A stretch of 64,000 nucleotides of DNA. Source: Chryseobacterium gleum (GTDB taxonomy: Bacteria > Bacteroidota > Bacteroidia > Flavobacteriales_D > Crocinitomicaceae). Location of the stretch: assembly GCA_945897805.1 (NCBI GenBank), contig CAMDFX010000001.1, forward strand, positions 124,001 through 188,000, written 5' to 3'. Shown piece after piece: positions 9,531 through 17,902 of this stretch. The notes under the pieces were generated by a model. That model was not told the origin of the DNA, ran no database searches, and saw only the letters and a list, made by a program, of their open reading frames with translations. The translations under genes and the position numbers were made by a program. Position 1 is the stretch's first letter; every line of letters begins with the position of its first letter.

Positions 9531-10277
9531 ATGGAAAACATGGAAGAAGAACGTCTTGACAAAATCATCATGAAACGTGGATTAATTACTACGCGTGTTC
9601 GTTGCGAAAAAATGATTCAAGAAGTAGGCGTTTTGGTCAATGGGAAATTAATTAACAAACCAGGAAAAAAATTTCCAATCGATATTAAAATAGAATTGAT
9701 TGAAGACGAAATTCCGTGGGTTTCTCGTGGTGCTTTGAAATTGATTCGCGCCAAAGATGCTTGGAATATAGATTTTTCAGGGAAAGTAGTTTTAGATATT
9801 GGCGCTTCAACTGGAGGTTTTTCAGAGGTTGCTTTGCATCACGGATCCACAAAAGTTTTCTGTGTAGATGTTGGTTCTGACCAATTGCACGAAAGATTGA
9901 AAAGCGATGCACGTGCTGTAAACTTGGAAAAAACGCACGTGAGAGAATTGACAATCAATTTGATTACAGAACCGATTGATTTATGTTTAATTGACGTTTC
10001 TTTCATTTCACTTTATAAAATCTTTCCTTTCATTCACGCTTTTTTGAAACCACAATCGCAACTGATTGTATTGGTAAAACCTCAATTTGAAGTCGGCAAA
10101 GAAAACATCGGAAAAGGTGGAATTGTGAAAAATAAATCACTGTATCCCAAAATGATAGAAGACATCAAATCAGAAGCATCGAAGAGCAACCTGAAATATT
10201 TGAAACACATCGAATCGCCAATTTTAGGTGGTGATGGAAATATGGAGTTTTTGATGCTGTTGGAGAAAGTGAATTAA
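9531..10277 (+). CDS. tlyA: TlyA-type rRNA 2'-O-methyltransferase (hemolysin A family)
   Basis: 248 aa. An S4 RNA-binding domain spans about residues 7-60 (LDKIIMKRGLITTRVRCEKM). An FtsJ/RrmJ-like methyltransferase domain follows, with the SAM-binding motif DIGASTGGF at 89-97, and the family segment VKPQFEVGKENIGKGGIV. TlyA methylates ribose 2'-OH in 16S and 23S rRNA; some members were first named hemolysins. Two starts are possible (ATG 9531 or 9540). The -7 box placed 4 nt upstream favours very short or absent leader RNA. Confidence 0.9.
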   Translation: MENMEEERLDKIIMKRGLITTRVRCEKMIQEVGVLVNGKLINKPGKKFPIDIKIELIEDEIPWVSRGALKLIRAKDAWNIDFSGKVVLDIGASTGGFSEVALHHGSTKVFCVDVGSDQLHERLKSDARAVNLEKTHVRELTINLITEPIDLCLIDVSFISLYKIFPFIHAFLKPQSQLIVLVKPQFEVGKENIGKGGIVKNKSLYPKMIEDIKSEASKSNLKYLKHIESPILGGDGNMEFLMLLEKVN

Positions 10278-10319
10278 ATTGATTTTATCGCTCAAATTTC
10301 AAGTTTCCAATCCTTTTTT

Positions 10320-10327
10320 TATCTTTG
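10320..10327 (+). promoter_or_regulatory. Putative -7 box of the nucleotide-sugar operon
   Basis: TATCTTTG, an exact TAnnTTTG match, 45 nt before the first ATG of the operon (10373). No clear TTTG -33 element; TTTC at 10297-10300 is correctly spaced. Confidence 0.5.
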
Positions 10328-10372
10328 TCTCCCTTAGCTTGGCAGACTTTTGCACTATCAATTTGAAAAGAG

Positions 10373-11506
10373 ATGAAGAAAATCCAAATGGTCGACTTAA
10401 AGTCGCAGTATGATCACATAAAAACAGCTGTTGATGCGGCTATTTTGAGTGTAATCGAAAAGACCGAATTTATCAACGGTCCTGAAGTTTCTTCTTTTCA
10501 GCAGGAATTAGAAAATTATTTGAACGTAAAACATGTCATTCCCTGTGCAAACGGCACGGATTCTCTTCAGATTGCTTTGATGGCTATGGGGTTGAAAATT
10601 GGTGATGAGGTAATTACGCCTTCATATACATACATTGCAACCACTGAAGTGATCGCACTTTTGGGCCTAATACCAGTTTTTGTCGATGTTGATTCAAAAA
10701 CATTTTGCATTGATTCGAGTAAAATCGAAGCGGCGATTACATCGAAAACGAAAGCCATTGTGCCGGTGCATTTATACGGTCAATCAGCTGACATGGATTC
10801 GATTATGGCAATTGCAAAAAAGCACAATTTATTTGTTTTGGAAGACAATGCGCAAGCAATCGGTTGCGATTATACACACGAAGACGGACGTGTTTCAAAA
10901 ACAGGAACGATTGGTGATGTTGGCTCAACTTCATTTTTTCCATCCAAGAACTTAGGTTGTTATGGTGACGGCGGAGCGCTTTGTACCAATAATTCTGACT
11001 TGGCAATTGAAATGAAAAAAATTTCCAATCATGGGCAAAAAGTTAAATATGTGCACGAAGTGGTAGGTTGTAATTCTCGATTAGATTCAATTCAAGCAGC
11101 CGTTTTGCGCATCAAATTGCCTCTTTTGGACAGCTATTGCGACGCTCGCAGAAAAGCGGCCGATTTTTACGACAATTATTTCGCTTCAATTGAAGGAATT
11201 ACAACGCCTTTTCGCGACCCAAAATCGAAACATGTTTTTCATCAATATACTTTGCAATTAGATGGAATTGACAGAGACGGTTTAAGTAAATATTTGGCAG
11301 AAAAAGGAATTCCGTCGATGATTTATTATCCGATTCCTGCCCACAAACAAAAAATGTTTGAATCTTTTGGCTGCGAAAATCAAGATTTACCAGTGACGGA
11401 TTGGTTGACAAAAAGAGTGCTTTCATTACCTATACACACAGAATTAGACGAAGAACAATTGAATTATATTTGCGCACAAGTTGCAGAATACGTAAACAAA
11501 AAATAA
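10373..11506 (+). CDS. DegT/DnrJ/EryC1-family nucleotide-sugar aminotransferase (WbpE/WlbC-like)
   Basis: 377 aa PLP enzyme. Family marks: N-terminal MVDLKSQYDHIK, cofactor-region VLEDNAQAIG, and the Schiff-base lysine K192 in FFPSKNLGCYGDGG. In WbpE/WlbC the substrate is UDP-3-oxo-GlcNAcA, giving the 3-amino sugar. The presence of WbpD- and WbpB-like genes downstream supports that role. It is first in an operon of seven genes with junctions of 1 nt or overlaps, starting 1 nt before ugd. Confidence 0.88.
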   Translation: MKKIQMVDLKSQYDHIKTAVDAAILSVIEKTEFINGPEVSSFQQELENYLNVKHVIPCANGTDSLQIALMAMGLKIGDEVITPSYTYIATTEVIALLGLIPVFVDVDSKTFCIDSSKIEAAITSKTKAIVPVHLYGQSADMDSIMAIAKKHNLFVLEDNAQAIGCDYTHEDGRVSKTGTIGDVGSTSFFPSKNLGCYGDGGALCTNNSDLAIEMKKISNHGQKVKYVHEVVGCNSRLDSIQAAVLRIKLPLLDSYCDARRKAADFYDNYFASIEGITTPFRDPKSKHVFHQYTLQLDGIDRDGLSKYLAEKGIPSMIYYPIPAHKQKMFESFGCENQDLPVTDWLTKRVLSLPIHTELDEEQLNYICAQVAEYVNKK

Positions 11507-11507
11507 G

Positions 11508-12827
11508 ATGAATAAAATTGCCGTAATCGGAACAGGATATGTTGGTTTAGTTACAGGAACTTGTTTTGCTGAAACTGGAAATCAGGTAATTTGCGTTGAC
11601 ATTGATGCAAATAAAGTGGAGAAAATGAAAAACGGTGAAATTCCGATTTATGAGCCGCATTTGGATGTCATTTTTGAGCGAAATATCAAAGCAAATCGGT
11701 TGTCATTTACCACAGATTTAGCCGCTGGAATTAAAGATGCTGAAATCATTTTCTTAGCATTGCCAACACCTCCAGGTGAAGATGGATCTGCAGATCTGTC
11801 CTACATTTTGGGTGTAGCTGAACAATTAGGAAAAATGATTACTGATTACAAAGTGATCGTAGATAAAAGCACCGTTCCTGTTGGTACTGCTGAAAACGTA
11901 CATGCAGCAATTGCGAAAAATGCAACTGTTCCTTTTGCCGTTGTTTCCAATCCAGAATTTTTGCGTGAAGGATTTGCAGTGGATGATTTCATGAAACCTG
12001 ACCGCGTTGTGATTGGTACTTCTGATGAGAAAGCCATGAAAGTGATGGAAAGTTTGTACAAACCATTTGTTAGACAGGGAAATCCAATTATTTTCATGGA
12101 TGAGAAATCTGCAGAATTGACAAAATATGCAGCCAACGCATTTCTTGCTACAAAAATCACTTTCATGAATGAAGTGGCAAATTTTTGCGAATTGGTTGGC
12201 GCCAATGTAGACAAAGTGCGCATCGGAATTGGTTCAGATGAGCGAATAGGAAAGCGCTTTTTATTTCCAGGAATTGGTTACGGCGGCTCTTGTTTTCCAA
12301 AGGACGTTCAAGCATTGGTGAAATCCGGGAAAGAACAAAATTTCAATTTTGAGATTTTGGAAGCTGTAATGAAGGTAAATGAAGATCAAAAAACGGTATT
12401 ATTCCCAAAAATTAAGAATTTTTTCAGAGGAAATTTGGAAGGCAAAAAAATCGCTATATGGGGCTTGGCTTTCAAACCAGATACAGACGATATCCGCGAA
12501 GCTCCAGCTTTATATATGATTGAGGAATTGACGAAAGCGGGCGCAGATGTGACAGCATTCGACCCAGAAGCGATGAAAAATGTGCGCAATTTAATTGGCG
12601 ACAAAATCAATTATGCAAACAGCGAATATGAAGCACTTGAAGACGCAGATGCATTGGTAATTTGCACCGAATGGGGAATTTTTAGAAATCCAGATTTCAA
12701 TAGAGTTTCAGAATTATTGAAAGACAAAGTTATTTTCGACGGTCGAAATTTGTTCGATTTAGAAGAAATGTCCGAAAAAGGATATTTTTATGCGAGCATT
12801 GGAAGGAATGCAGTAAATTTATTGTGA
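11508..12827 (+). CDS. ugd: UDP-glucose 6-dehydrogenase
   Basis: 439 aa. The NAD-binding motif GTGYVG is at residues 8-13 and the catalytic cysteine C262 sits in GGSCFPKD. Central and C-terminal UDPGDH domains are complete (WGLAFKPDTDDIREAPA). Oxidises UDP-glucose to UDP-glucuronate in two NAD-dependent steps, providing the substrate of the UDP-xylose synthase two genes downstream of the ATPase pair. The sequence looks like Ugd/TuaD rather than WbpA. Its stop TGA overlaps the ATPase ATG by one base (TGATG). Confidence 0.93.
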   Translation: MNKIAVIGTGYVGLVTGTCFAETGNQVICVDIDANKVEKMKNGEIPIYEPHLDVIFERNIKANRLSFTTDLAAGIKDAEIIFLALPTPPGEDGSADLSYILGVAEQLGKMITDYKVIVDKSTVPVGTAENVHAAIAKNATVPFAVVSNPEFLREGFAVDDFMKPDRVVIGTSDEKAMKVMESLYKPFVRQGNPIIFMDEKSAELTKYAANAFLATKITFMNEVANFCELVGANVDKVRIGIGSDERIGKRFLFPGIGYGGSCFPKDVQALVKSGKEQNFNFEILEAVMKVNEDQKTVLFPKIKNFFRGNLEGKKIAIWGLAFKPDTDDIREAPALYMIEELTKAGADVTAFDPEAMKNVRNLIGDKINYANSEYEALEDADALVICTEWGIFRNPDFNRVSELLKDKVIFDGRNLFDLEEMSEKGYFYASIGRNAVNLL

Positions 12828-13909
12828 TGGAAAAAATTGAAAAACAACATTTAGAATACTTTAAAGTTGAAAATTTTAAAGGACTTGAATCTCTTGAATT
12901 AAATGATATTAAGCAGTTTAATATCATTTTGGGAGATAATAATGTTGGAAAAACAAGTGTTTTGGAAGCACTTTTATTTGATACAATACCATATATTTAC
13001 TTGACTAATCAATTTAGTGTTTTAGCTGCAAAAGGTGATTTAAATAAATATGACCCAAAAGTTAATTATTTTGATTTTTTCTGTGGCTCAATAAATAGTA
13101 AAATAAATTACAATTTTCAGTTCAATAATTCAAAATTAGAGAATCTTAATATCACTGAAGTTGCCAGTAATAGCCTAGAAGTGCATCAAGTTTCAGATTT
13201 TTTGGTCGACACTTTGGTTTCAAAAGATGAATTCCCAGAAAAACTATTACAACATAATCATGCTGGGAAAATTAATTTTGTTTTGCCTGATTTTCGTCGG
13301 CATAGAAATAAATTTGAGGGGAATTATTTTCCATATATTAAATCTGGACTTGTATATCAAAATGATTTAGTTAATTTTTTCTCTAAAAACATCAATACAA
13401 ATCCGAAACTCAAAAAGGAGTTTTTAGAAAATCTCGCTATATTATCTGATGATATCTACGACATTACAATCGATACAACGACCATCCCAGAAAATCAAAT
13501 TTTAGTTGTTCTTTTCAATGATGAGAAGAAACCGCTTCCACTTTTTATGATGGGTGATGGAACAATTCGTTTAGTACGATTGATTTTAGAGATTATTATT
13601 TGTAAAAACAGGCGTTTGATGATTGATGAAATTGACAATGGAATGCATTTTTCAAGAATGAAAAAGGTTTGGGAAGTTTTACTTAAAGTTGCAGATAAAA
13701 ACAACACGCAATTATTTATTACAACTCATGATTCAGAATGCTTGAGAGCTTTTAAGGAAGTTTTAGAAACTGAAGAGTTAAGTAAATTACAAGATAAGAC
13801 AGCTTCGTACACTTTATTTAGAAATAAAAATAACATTGTAGATTCTGTTAAATATGATTTTAATCAATTTGAACATGCTATTGATTATTCCTTAAATGTT
13901 AGAGGATGA
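12827..13909 (+). CDS. AAA ATPase of OLD/PARIS AriA-like type (candidate defence ATPase)
   Basis: 360 aa from ATG 12827; the GTG at 12824 is an unlikely alternative. SMC/OLD-type ATPase: N-terminal YFKVENFKGLESLEL, Walker A GDNNVGKTS at 36-44 (K42), a signature-like region FMMGDGTIRLV, Walker B RLMIDEIDNG (D267, E268), and an H-loop TTHDSE (H301). This is the AAA_15/AAA_21 layout of OLD-family and PARIS AriA ATPases, with no fused TOPRIM domain. Instead a TOPRIM protein follows with ATGA overlap. Hand-counted GC in sampled 60-nt lines of the pair is about 22-30%, against 37-45% in flanking genes, suggesting acquisition. It might instead be an unknown housekeeping pair; function is inference. 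Confidence 0.82.
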   Translation: MEKIEKQHLEYFKVENFKGLESLELNDIKQFNIILGDNNVGKTSVLEALLFDTIPYIYLTNQFSVLAAKGDLNKYDPKVNYFDFFCGSINSKINYNFQFNNSKLENLNITEVASNSLEVHQVSDFLVDTLVSKDEFPEKLLQHNHAGKINFVLPDFRRHRNKFEGNYFPYIKSGLVYQNDLVNFFSKNINTNPKLKKEFLENLAILSDDIYDITIDTTTIPENQILVVLFNDEKKPLPLFMMGDGTIRLVRLILEIIICKNRRLMIDEIDNGMHFSRMKKVWEVLLKVADKNNTQLFITTHDSECLRAFKEVLETEELSKLQDKTASYTLFRNKNNIVDSVKYDFNQFEHAIDYSLNVRG

Positions 13910-14475
13910 TCAGAGTTCAAATATTTGTTGAAGGAATTGCAGATAAAAAGTTTTTAGAAGATTACTTAATACATTTAGGTATAGACAATTGTTTAGTCTC
14001 AGCTGTTGGCGGGAAGGATGAGATTAAACTTTCAAAAGTTGATTTTGAAAAGAACTATAAATTAGGAATAAAGAACGTAATTATATTTGATGCCGACCAA
14101 ATTTCTAAAACGAAATTAGATTTTCAGAGTTATGAATTCATAAATGAATTTGAAATCGACTTTTTTTTCTTTCCAAATAATAGTGAAAATGGAGATTTAG
14201 AAACTATTTTAGAAAATATAATTAATACTGATAATTCTGAGATTTTTGAATGTTGGAGTGCGTATGAAATTTGCCTCGATTCGAAGGTTAAAAACTATAC
14301 TACGCCAGCAAGAAAAACTAAAATATACGCTTATTTGGAAGCTTTATTAGGCGAATCAAAAAGTCAAAAGAAAAAAATTAAAGAAGAAAATCGAAATTAT
14401 TTGACAAAAAATCTTTGGAATTTAGATTCAACTTATTTAGACCAATTGAAAAATTTTATACAAAAATTAAAATGA
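13906..14475 (+). CDS. TOPRIM-fold protein (DUF3226/DUF4435-like), partner of the ATPase
   Basis: 189 aa. The TOPRIM pattern is visible: E9 in [11 protein letters not shown], then the DxD pair D62/D64 in VIIFDADQ, followed by [13 protein letters not shown] (GDLE at 96-99), typical of the DUF3226/DUF4435 group. The C-terminus is Lys-rich ([12 protein letters not shown]). In PARIS the AriB TOPRIM protein is a toxin-like nuclease released by the AriA ATPase; here the analogous role is inferred from family and gene pairing. It overlaps both neighbours by ATGA, so translation is probably coupled to the ATPase and to uxs downstream. At 189 aa it is shorter than typical AriB. Confidence 0.78.
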   Translation: MIRVQIFVEGIADKKFLEDYLIHLGIDNCLVSAVGGKDEIKLSKVDFEKNYKLGIKNVIIFDADQISKTKLDFQSYEFINEFEIDFFFFPNNSENGDLETILENIINTDNSEIFECWSAYEICLDSKVKNYTTPARKTKIYAYLEALLGESKSQKKKIKEENRNYLTKNLWNLDSTYLDQLKNFIQKLK

Positions 14476-15461
14476 AAAAACGCATATTAATCACCGGGGC
14501 TGCAGGATTTTTAGGTTCTCACTTGTGCGATCGCTTTATCAAGGAAAATTACCACGTGATTGCGATGGACAATTTGATTACCGGACAATTAAAGAATATT
14601 GAGCACCTTTTTCATTTGGAAAACTTTGAATTTTATAACCATGATGTTACGAAATTCATTCATATTCCTGGAAAACTGGATTATATCCTGCATTTTGCCT
14701 CACCTGCAAGTCCAATCGATTATTTGAAAATTCCAATCCAAACCTTGAAAGTTGGTTCACTTGGAATTCACAATTGCTTGGGATTGGCGAAAGAGAAAAA
14801 TGCCCGTGTTTTAATCGCTTCAACTTCTGAAGTTTATGGCGATCCAACGGTGCATCCGCAACCTGAAGAATATTGGGGAAATGTGAATCCTGTTGGTCCT
14901 AGGGGAGTTTACGATGAAGCGAAACGTTTTCAGGAAGCAATCACGATGGCTTACCATACTTACCACGGTTTGGAAACACGTATTGTTCGCATTTTTAATA
15001 CTTACGGTCCAAGAATGCGACTGAATGATGGTCGTGTGTTACCTGCGTTCATCGGTCAAGCATTGCGCGGAGAAGACATTACTATTTTTGGAGATGGTTC
15101 TCAAACGCGTTCTTTTTGCTACGTCGATGATTTGGTGGAAGGAATTTTCAGATTGTTGTTGAGTGATTATGCTGAACCAGTGAATATTGGAAATCCTGAC
15201 GAAATTACAATCAGCGATTTTGCTGAGGAAATTATCAAATTAACTGGGACAGATCAAAAAGTGGTTTACCATGAATTGCCAGTAAATGATCCAAAACAAC
15301 GTCAGCCGGATATCACCAAAGCGAGAGCATTGCTAGGTTGGGAGCCAACGATTGATCGTGCTGAAGGATTGAAAAGAACGTATGCATACTTCTTGAGTTT
15401 AACTTCAGAAGAATTGAATAAAAAAGAACACAACGATTTCGATAAATACATTATCAAATGA
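14472..15461 (+). CDS. uxs: UDP-glucuronate decarboxylase (UDP-xylose synthase)
   Basis: 329 aa from ATG 14472; an upstream in-frame start lies inside the TOPRIM gene. Extended SDR: NAD-binding GAAGFLGS at 9-16, catalytic Y147 and K151 in YDEAK, and the UXS-typical [11 protein letters not shown] and [10 protein letters not shown]. Converts UDP-glucuronate (from Ugd) to UDP-xylose. The start overlaps the TOPRIM stop (ATGA) and the stop overlaps the acetyltransferase start (ATGA), so it is in the same coupled operon. Confidence 0.9.
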   Translation: MKKRILITGAAGFLGSHLCDRFIKENYHVIAMDNLITGQLKNIEHLFHLENFEFYNHDVTKFIHIPGKLDYILHFASPASPIDYLKIPIQTLKVGSLGIHNCLGLAKEKNARVLIASTSEVYGDPTVHPQPEEYWGNVNPVGPRGVYDEAKRFQEAITMAYHTYHGLETRIVRIFNTYGPRMRLNDGRVLPAFIGQALRGEDITIFGDGSQTRSFCYVDDLVEGIFRLLLSDYAEPVNIGNPDEITISDFAEEIIKLTGTDQKVVYHELPVNDPKQRQPDITKARALLGWEPTIDRAEGLKRTYAYFLSLTSEELNKKEHNDFDKYIIK

Positions 15462-16039
15462 CAAATTATTTCGCGCACGAAACAGCCATTGTAGATGCTG
15501 GTTGCCATATTGGAAATGGAACTAAAATTTGGCATTTTTCACACATTATGCCAGACTGCACGATTGGAGAAAACTGCAACATTGGACAAAATGTGGTTGT
15601 TTCTCCTGGTGTAATTTTAGGAAAAAATGTCAAAATTCAAAACAATGTTTCGATTTATTCGGGCGTTGAATGCGAAGACGATGTTTTCCTTGGGCCATCC
15701 ATGGTTTTTACCAATGTTATCAATCCCAGAAGTGCGGTAAATCGCCGAGGAGAATATTCTAAAACGGTTGTAAAACGAGGCGCTTCTATTGGTGCAAATG
15801 CTACGATAGTTTGCGGACATGACATCGGTGAATTTGCTTTTATTGGCGCTGGCGCGGTGGTTACAAAACACGTTCCTGCTTTCGCTTTGATGGTCGGGAA
15901 TCCTGCGAGACAAATGGGTTGGATGAGCGAATATGGTATTCGTTTGGAATTTGATGCTGACGGAATGGCAATTTGTCAAGAAAGTGGCGAGAAGTACCAA
16001 CTTTTAAATCAAACGGTTAAAAAAATTGAAAATGCATAA
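15458..16039 (+). CDS. Hexapeptide-repeat N-acetyltransferase (WbpD/WlbB-like)
   Basis: 193 aa. A left-handed beta-helix of hexapeptide repeats runs from about residue 15 to 140 ([38 protein letters not shown]), then [21 protein letters not shown]. The segment [15 protein letters not shown] matches the WbpD/WlbB branch that acetylates UDP-GlcNAc(3NH2)A to the diacetamido sugar using acetyl-CoA. Context (WbpE- and WbpB-like genes in the same operon) supports this over a generic acetyltransferase. ATGA overlap with uxs; 8-nt overlap with the next gene. Confidence 0.87.
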   Translation: MTNYFAHETAIVDAGCHIGNGTKIWHFSHIMPDCTIGENCNIGQNVVVSPGVILGKNVKIQNNVSIYSGVECEDDVFLGPSMVFTNVINPRSAVNRRGEYSKTVVKRGASIGANATIVCGHDIGEFAFIGAGAVVTKHVPAFALMVGNPARQMGWMSEYGIRLEFDADGMAICQESGEKYQLLNQTVKKIENA

Positions 16040-17066
16040 AGATCAAAAAATAAAATTCGCAGTTGTTGGTGCTGGACATATTGGCAAACGTCATGCAGAA
16101 ATGATTGCTAGAGATGCTGAAGGTGAATTGGTTGCCATGGTCGATATTCGCAGTGCGGAAGAATGTGATGCGACACATTTCAACGTTCCATTTTTCAAAA
16201 CGGTGGAAGAATTGTTGTCATCAGGATTAGATTTTGATGTTGTGAATGTTTGTACGCCAAATGGTTTACATGCTGCGCAAAGTATTGCTGCTTTGGATGC
16301 GAAAAAACACGTTGTTTGTGAAAAACCAATGGGTTTAACGAAAGATAACTGCGAGCAAATTATTTTCAAATCGCTGCAAATGTCGAAACAAGTATTTTGT
16401 GTCATGCAAAATAGATATTCTCCTCCTTCTGAGTGGGTTAAATCAATCGTTTCAGATGGAATTTTAGGCGATATTTTCATGGTTCAATTGAATTGTTATT
16501 GGAATCGTGACGATAGATATTACAAAAAAGGTGGCTGGAAAGGAACTTCAGATTTAGATGGCGGCACACTTTTTACGCAGTTTTCGCATTTCATTGACAT
16601 CATGTATTGGTTGTTCGGCGACATCGACAATATTCAAGGGAAATTTGCTGATTTTACGCACAAAAATTCAACTGATTTTGAAGATTCAGGTTTCGTGAGT
16701 TTCGATTTCATCAACGGTGGAATGGGTTCAATTAACTATTCAACTTCAGTTGTAGATCAAAATTTGGAATCTTCCATGACGATAATTGGGAGCAAAGGAA
16801 GTGTGAAAATTGGCGGTCAATACATGAATGAAGTGGAAGCTTGCAACATTCCTGGTTATGAAATGCCAGAATTAGCGCCAACAAATCCAGGAAATGATTA
16901 CGGTGCTTACAAAGGATCTGCAGCGAATCATCATTATGTGATTTCCAATGTGATTGACACAATTAAAGGTCGAACGACTTCTACAACCAATGCTTTAGAA
17001 GGTTTAAAAGTGGTGGAAATCATCGAGAGAATTTACAAAGTTAGAAATGCACAATTTGGAGAATAA
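16032..17066 (+). CDS. Gfo/Idh/MocA-family sugar dehydrogenase (WbpB/WlbA-like)
   Basis: 344 aa from ATG 16032; a TTG at 16026 also fits. The Rossmann motif GAGHIG is at 13-18 and the family's EKP motif at 97-99 (VVCEKPMG). WbpB/WlbA oxidises UDP-GlcNAcA at C3, supplying the keto sugar to the aminotransferase at the head of the operon. It is the last gene of the operon, followed by a good terminator. The UDP-GlcNAc 6-dehydrogenase (WbpA) that would feed this branch is not in the window. Confidence 0.87.
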   Translation: MHKDQKIKFAVVGAGHIGKRHAEMIARDAEGELVAMVDIRSAEECDATHFNVPFFKTVEELLSSGLDFDVVNVCTPNGLHAAQSIAALDAKKHVVCEKPMGLTKDNCEQIIFKSLQMSKQVFCVMQNRYSPPSEWVKSIVSDGILGDIFMVQLNCYWNRDDRYYKKGGWKGTSDLDGGTLFTQFSHFIDIMYWLFGDIDNIQGKFADFTHKNSTDFEDSGFVSFDFINGGMGSINYSTSVVDQNLESSMTIIGSKGSVKIGGQYMNEVEACNIPGYEMPELAPTNPGNDYGAYKGSAANHHYVISNVIDTIKGRTTSTTNALEGLKVVEIIERIYKVRNAQFGE

Positions 17067-17090
17067 ATAGCTAATTCGAAATATTTAGTG

Positions 17091-17125
17091 AAGAGGAATT
17101 TGCGCAAAGCTTATTCCTTTTTTGT
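17091..17125 (+). terminator. Terminator of the nucleotide-sugar operon
   Basis: Stem aagaggaat (17091-17099) with attcctttt (17113-17121), 9 bp including one G-U pair, followed by more Ts. It lies 24 nt after the last stop codon of the operon and before mtnC. Confidence 0.65.
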
Positions 17126-17146
17126 TTATTTGTATCTCTTTCAGTT

Positions 17147-17154
17147 TAACTTTA
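17147..17154 (+). promoter_or_regulatory. Putative -7 box 4 nt before mtnC
   Basis: TAACTTTA is one mismatch from TAnnTTTG. A TTTG lies at 17121-17124, 22 nt upstream. The mtnC ATG follows after 4 nt, implying a leaderless or nearly leaderless transcript. Confidence 0.4.
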
Positions 17155-17158
17155 CAGC

Positions 17159-17848
17159 ATGAAAATTTCCAACGTCAAGTTTATTTTAACGGATATTGAA
17201 GGCACGACAACTTCTGTATCTTTCGTTTATGATCAATTATTTCCCTATTTCAGAAAAAACATTTACAAAATAAAAAACTTGATTCATTTAGAGGAGGTTA
17301 AGGAAGCTTTGGAACAAACGCAAAAATTGGCTTCCGAAGAAGATATCATTTTGGAAAACATTGACCAGCAAATTGCACAATTGTTAAAATGGAGTTTGGA
17401 AGACAAGAAAATCACGCCGCTGAAAACTTTACAAGGTGTTTTGTGGGAAGAAGGTTATGTTTCAGGAGAAATCAAAGGGCATGTCTATTCAGATGTGCCG
17501 CAAGCACTGGAAAATTGGCAATCCAATGGAATTGATTTGGGTGTTTTTTCATCTGGTTCTGTAGCTGCGCAAAAATTAATTTTCGGCTACAGTGTAAACG
17601 GAGATTTGACGCCTTATTTCTCAGCTTATTTCGATACCAAAACAGGAGGGAAGCGAGATGTAATTACCTACAGAAAAATCGCAGAAATTTTAGAAATTCA
17701 ACCTGAAACGATTTTATTTTTATCTGATATTGTTGAAGAATTACAAGCCGCGAAAGCCGCAGGTTTGCAAACAATTCAACTCGTAAGACCAGAAAATACT
17801 GCAAATTGGGAAAAATCTGTGCTTGATTTTTCGGAAATTACGTTGTAG
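17159..17848 (+). CDS. mtnC: Enolase-phosphatase E1 of methionine salvage
   Basis: 229 aa HAD-family protein of normal MtnC length. The HAD motif I has the MtnC form DIEGTTTSVSF (D12, E14). Motif II-like VFSSGSVAAQ, a Lys in KTGGKRD, and motif III FLSDIVEELQAA follow. MtnC enolises and dephosphorylates 2,3-diketo-5-methylthiopentyl-1-phosphate, needing Mg2+. No other methionine-salvage gene is nearby, so the rest of the pathway must lie elsewhere. Single gene between a terminator and a convergent neighbour. Confidence 0.9.
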   Translation: MKISNVKFILTDIEGTTTSVSFVYDQLFPYFRKNIYKIKNLIHLEEVKEALEQTQKLASEEDIILENIDQQIAQLLKWSLEDKKITPLKTLQGVLWEEGYVSGEIKGHVYSDVPQALENWQSNGIDLGVFSSGSVAAQKLIFGYSVNGDLTPYFSAYFDTKTGGKRDVITYRKIAEILEIQPETILFLSDIVEELQAAKAAGLQTIQLVRPENTANWEKSVLDFSEITL

Positions 17849-17902
17849 ATTCTGACCTTTTCAGAAGTTCGATTGCAATCAAAGCATTTGTGAAATTCTA
17901 TC

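Noticed and set aside
12824-12829. GTG start at 12824 for the ATPase
   Set aside because: ATG at 12827 overlaps the ugd stop as TGATG, the tighter and more usual junction.
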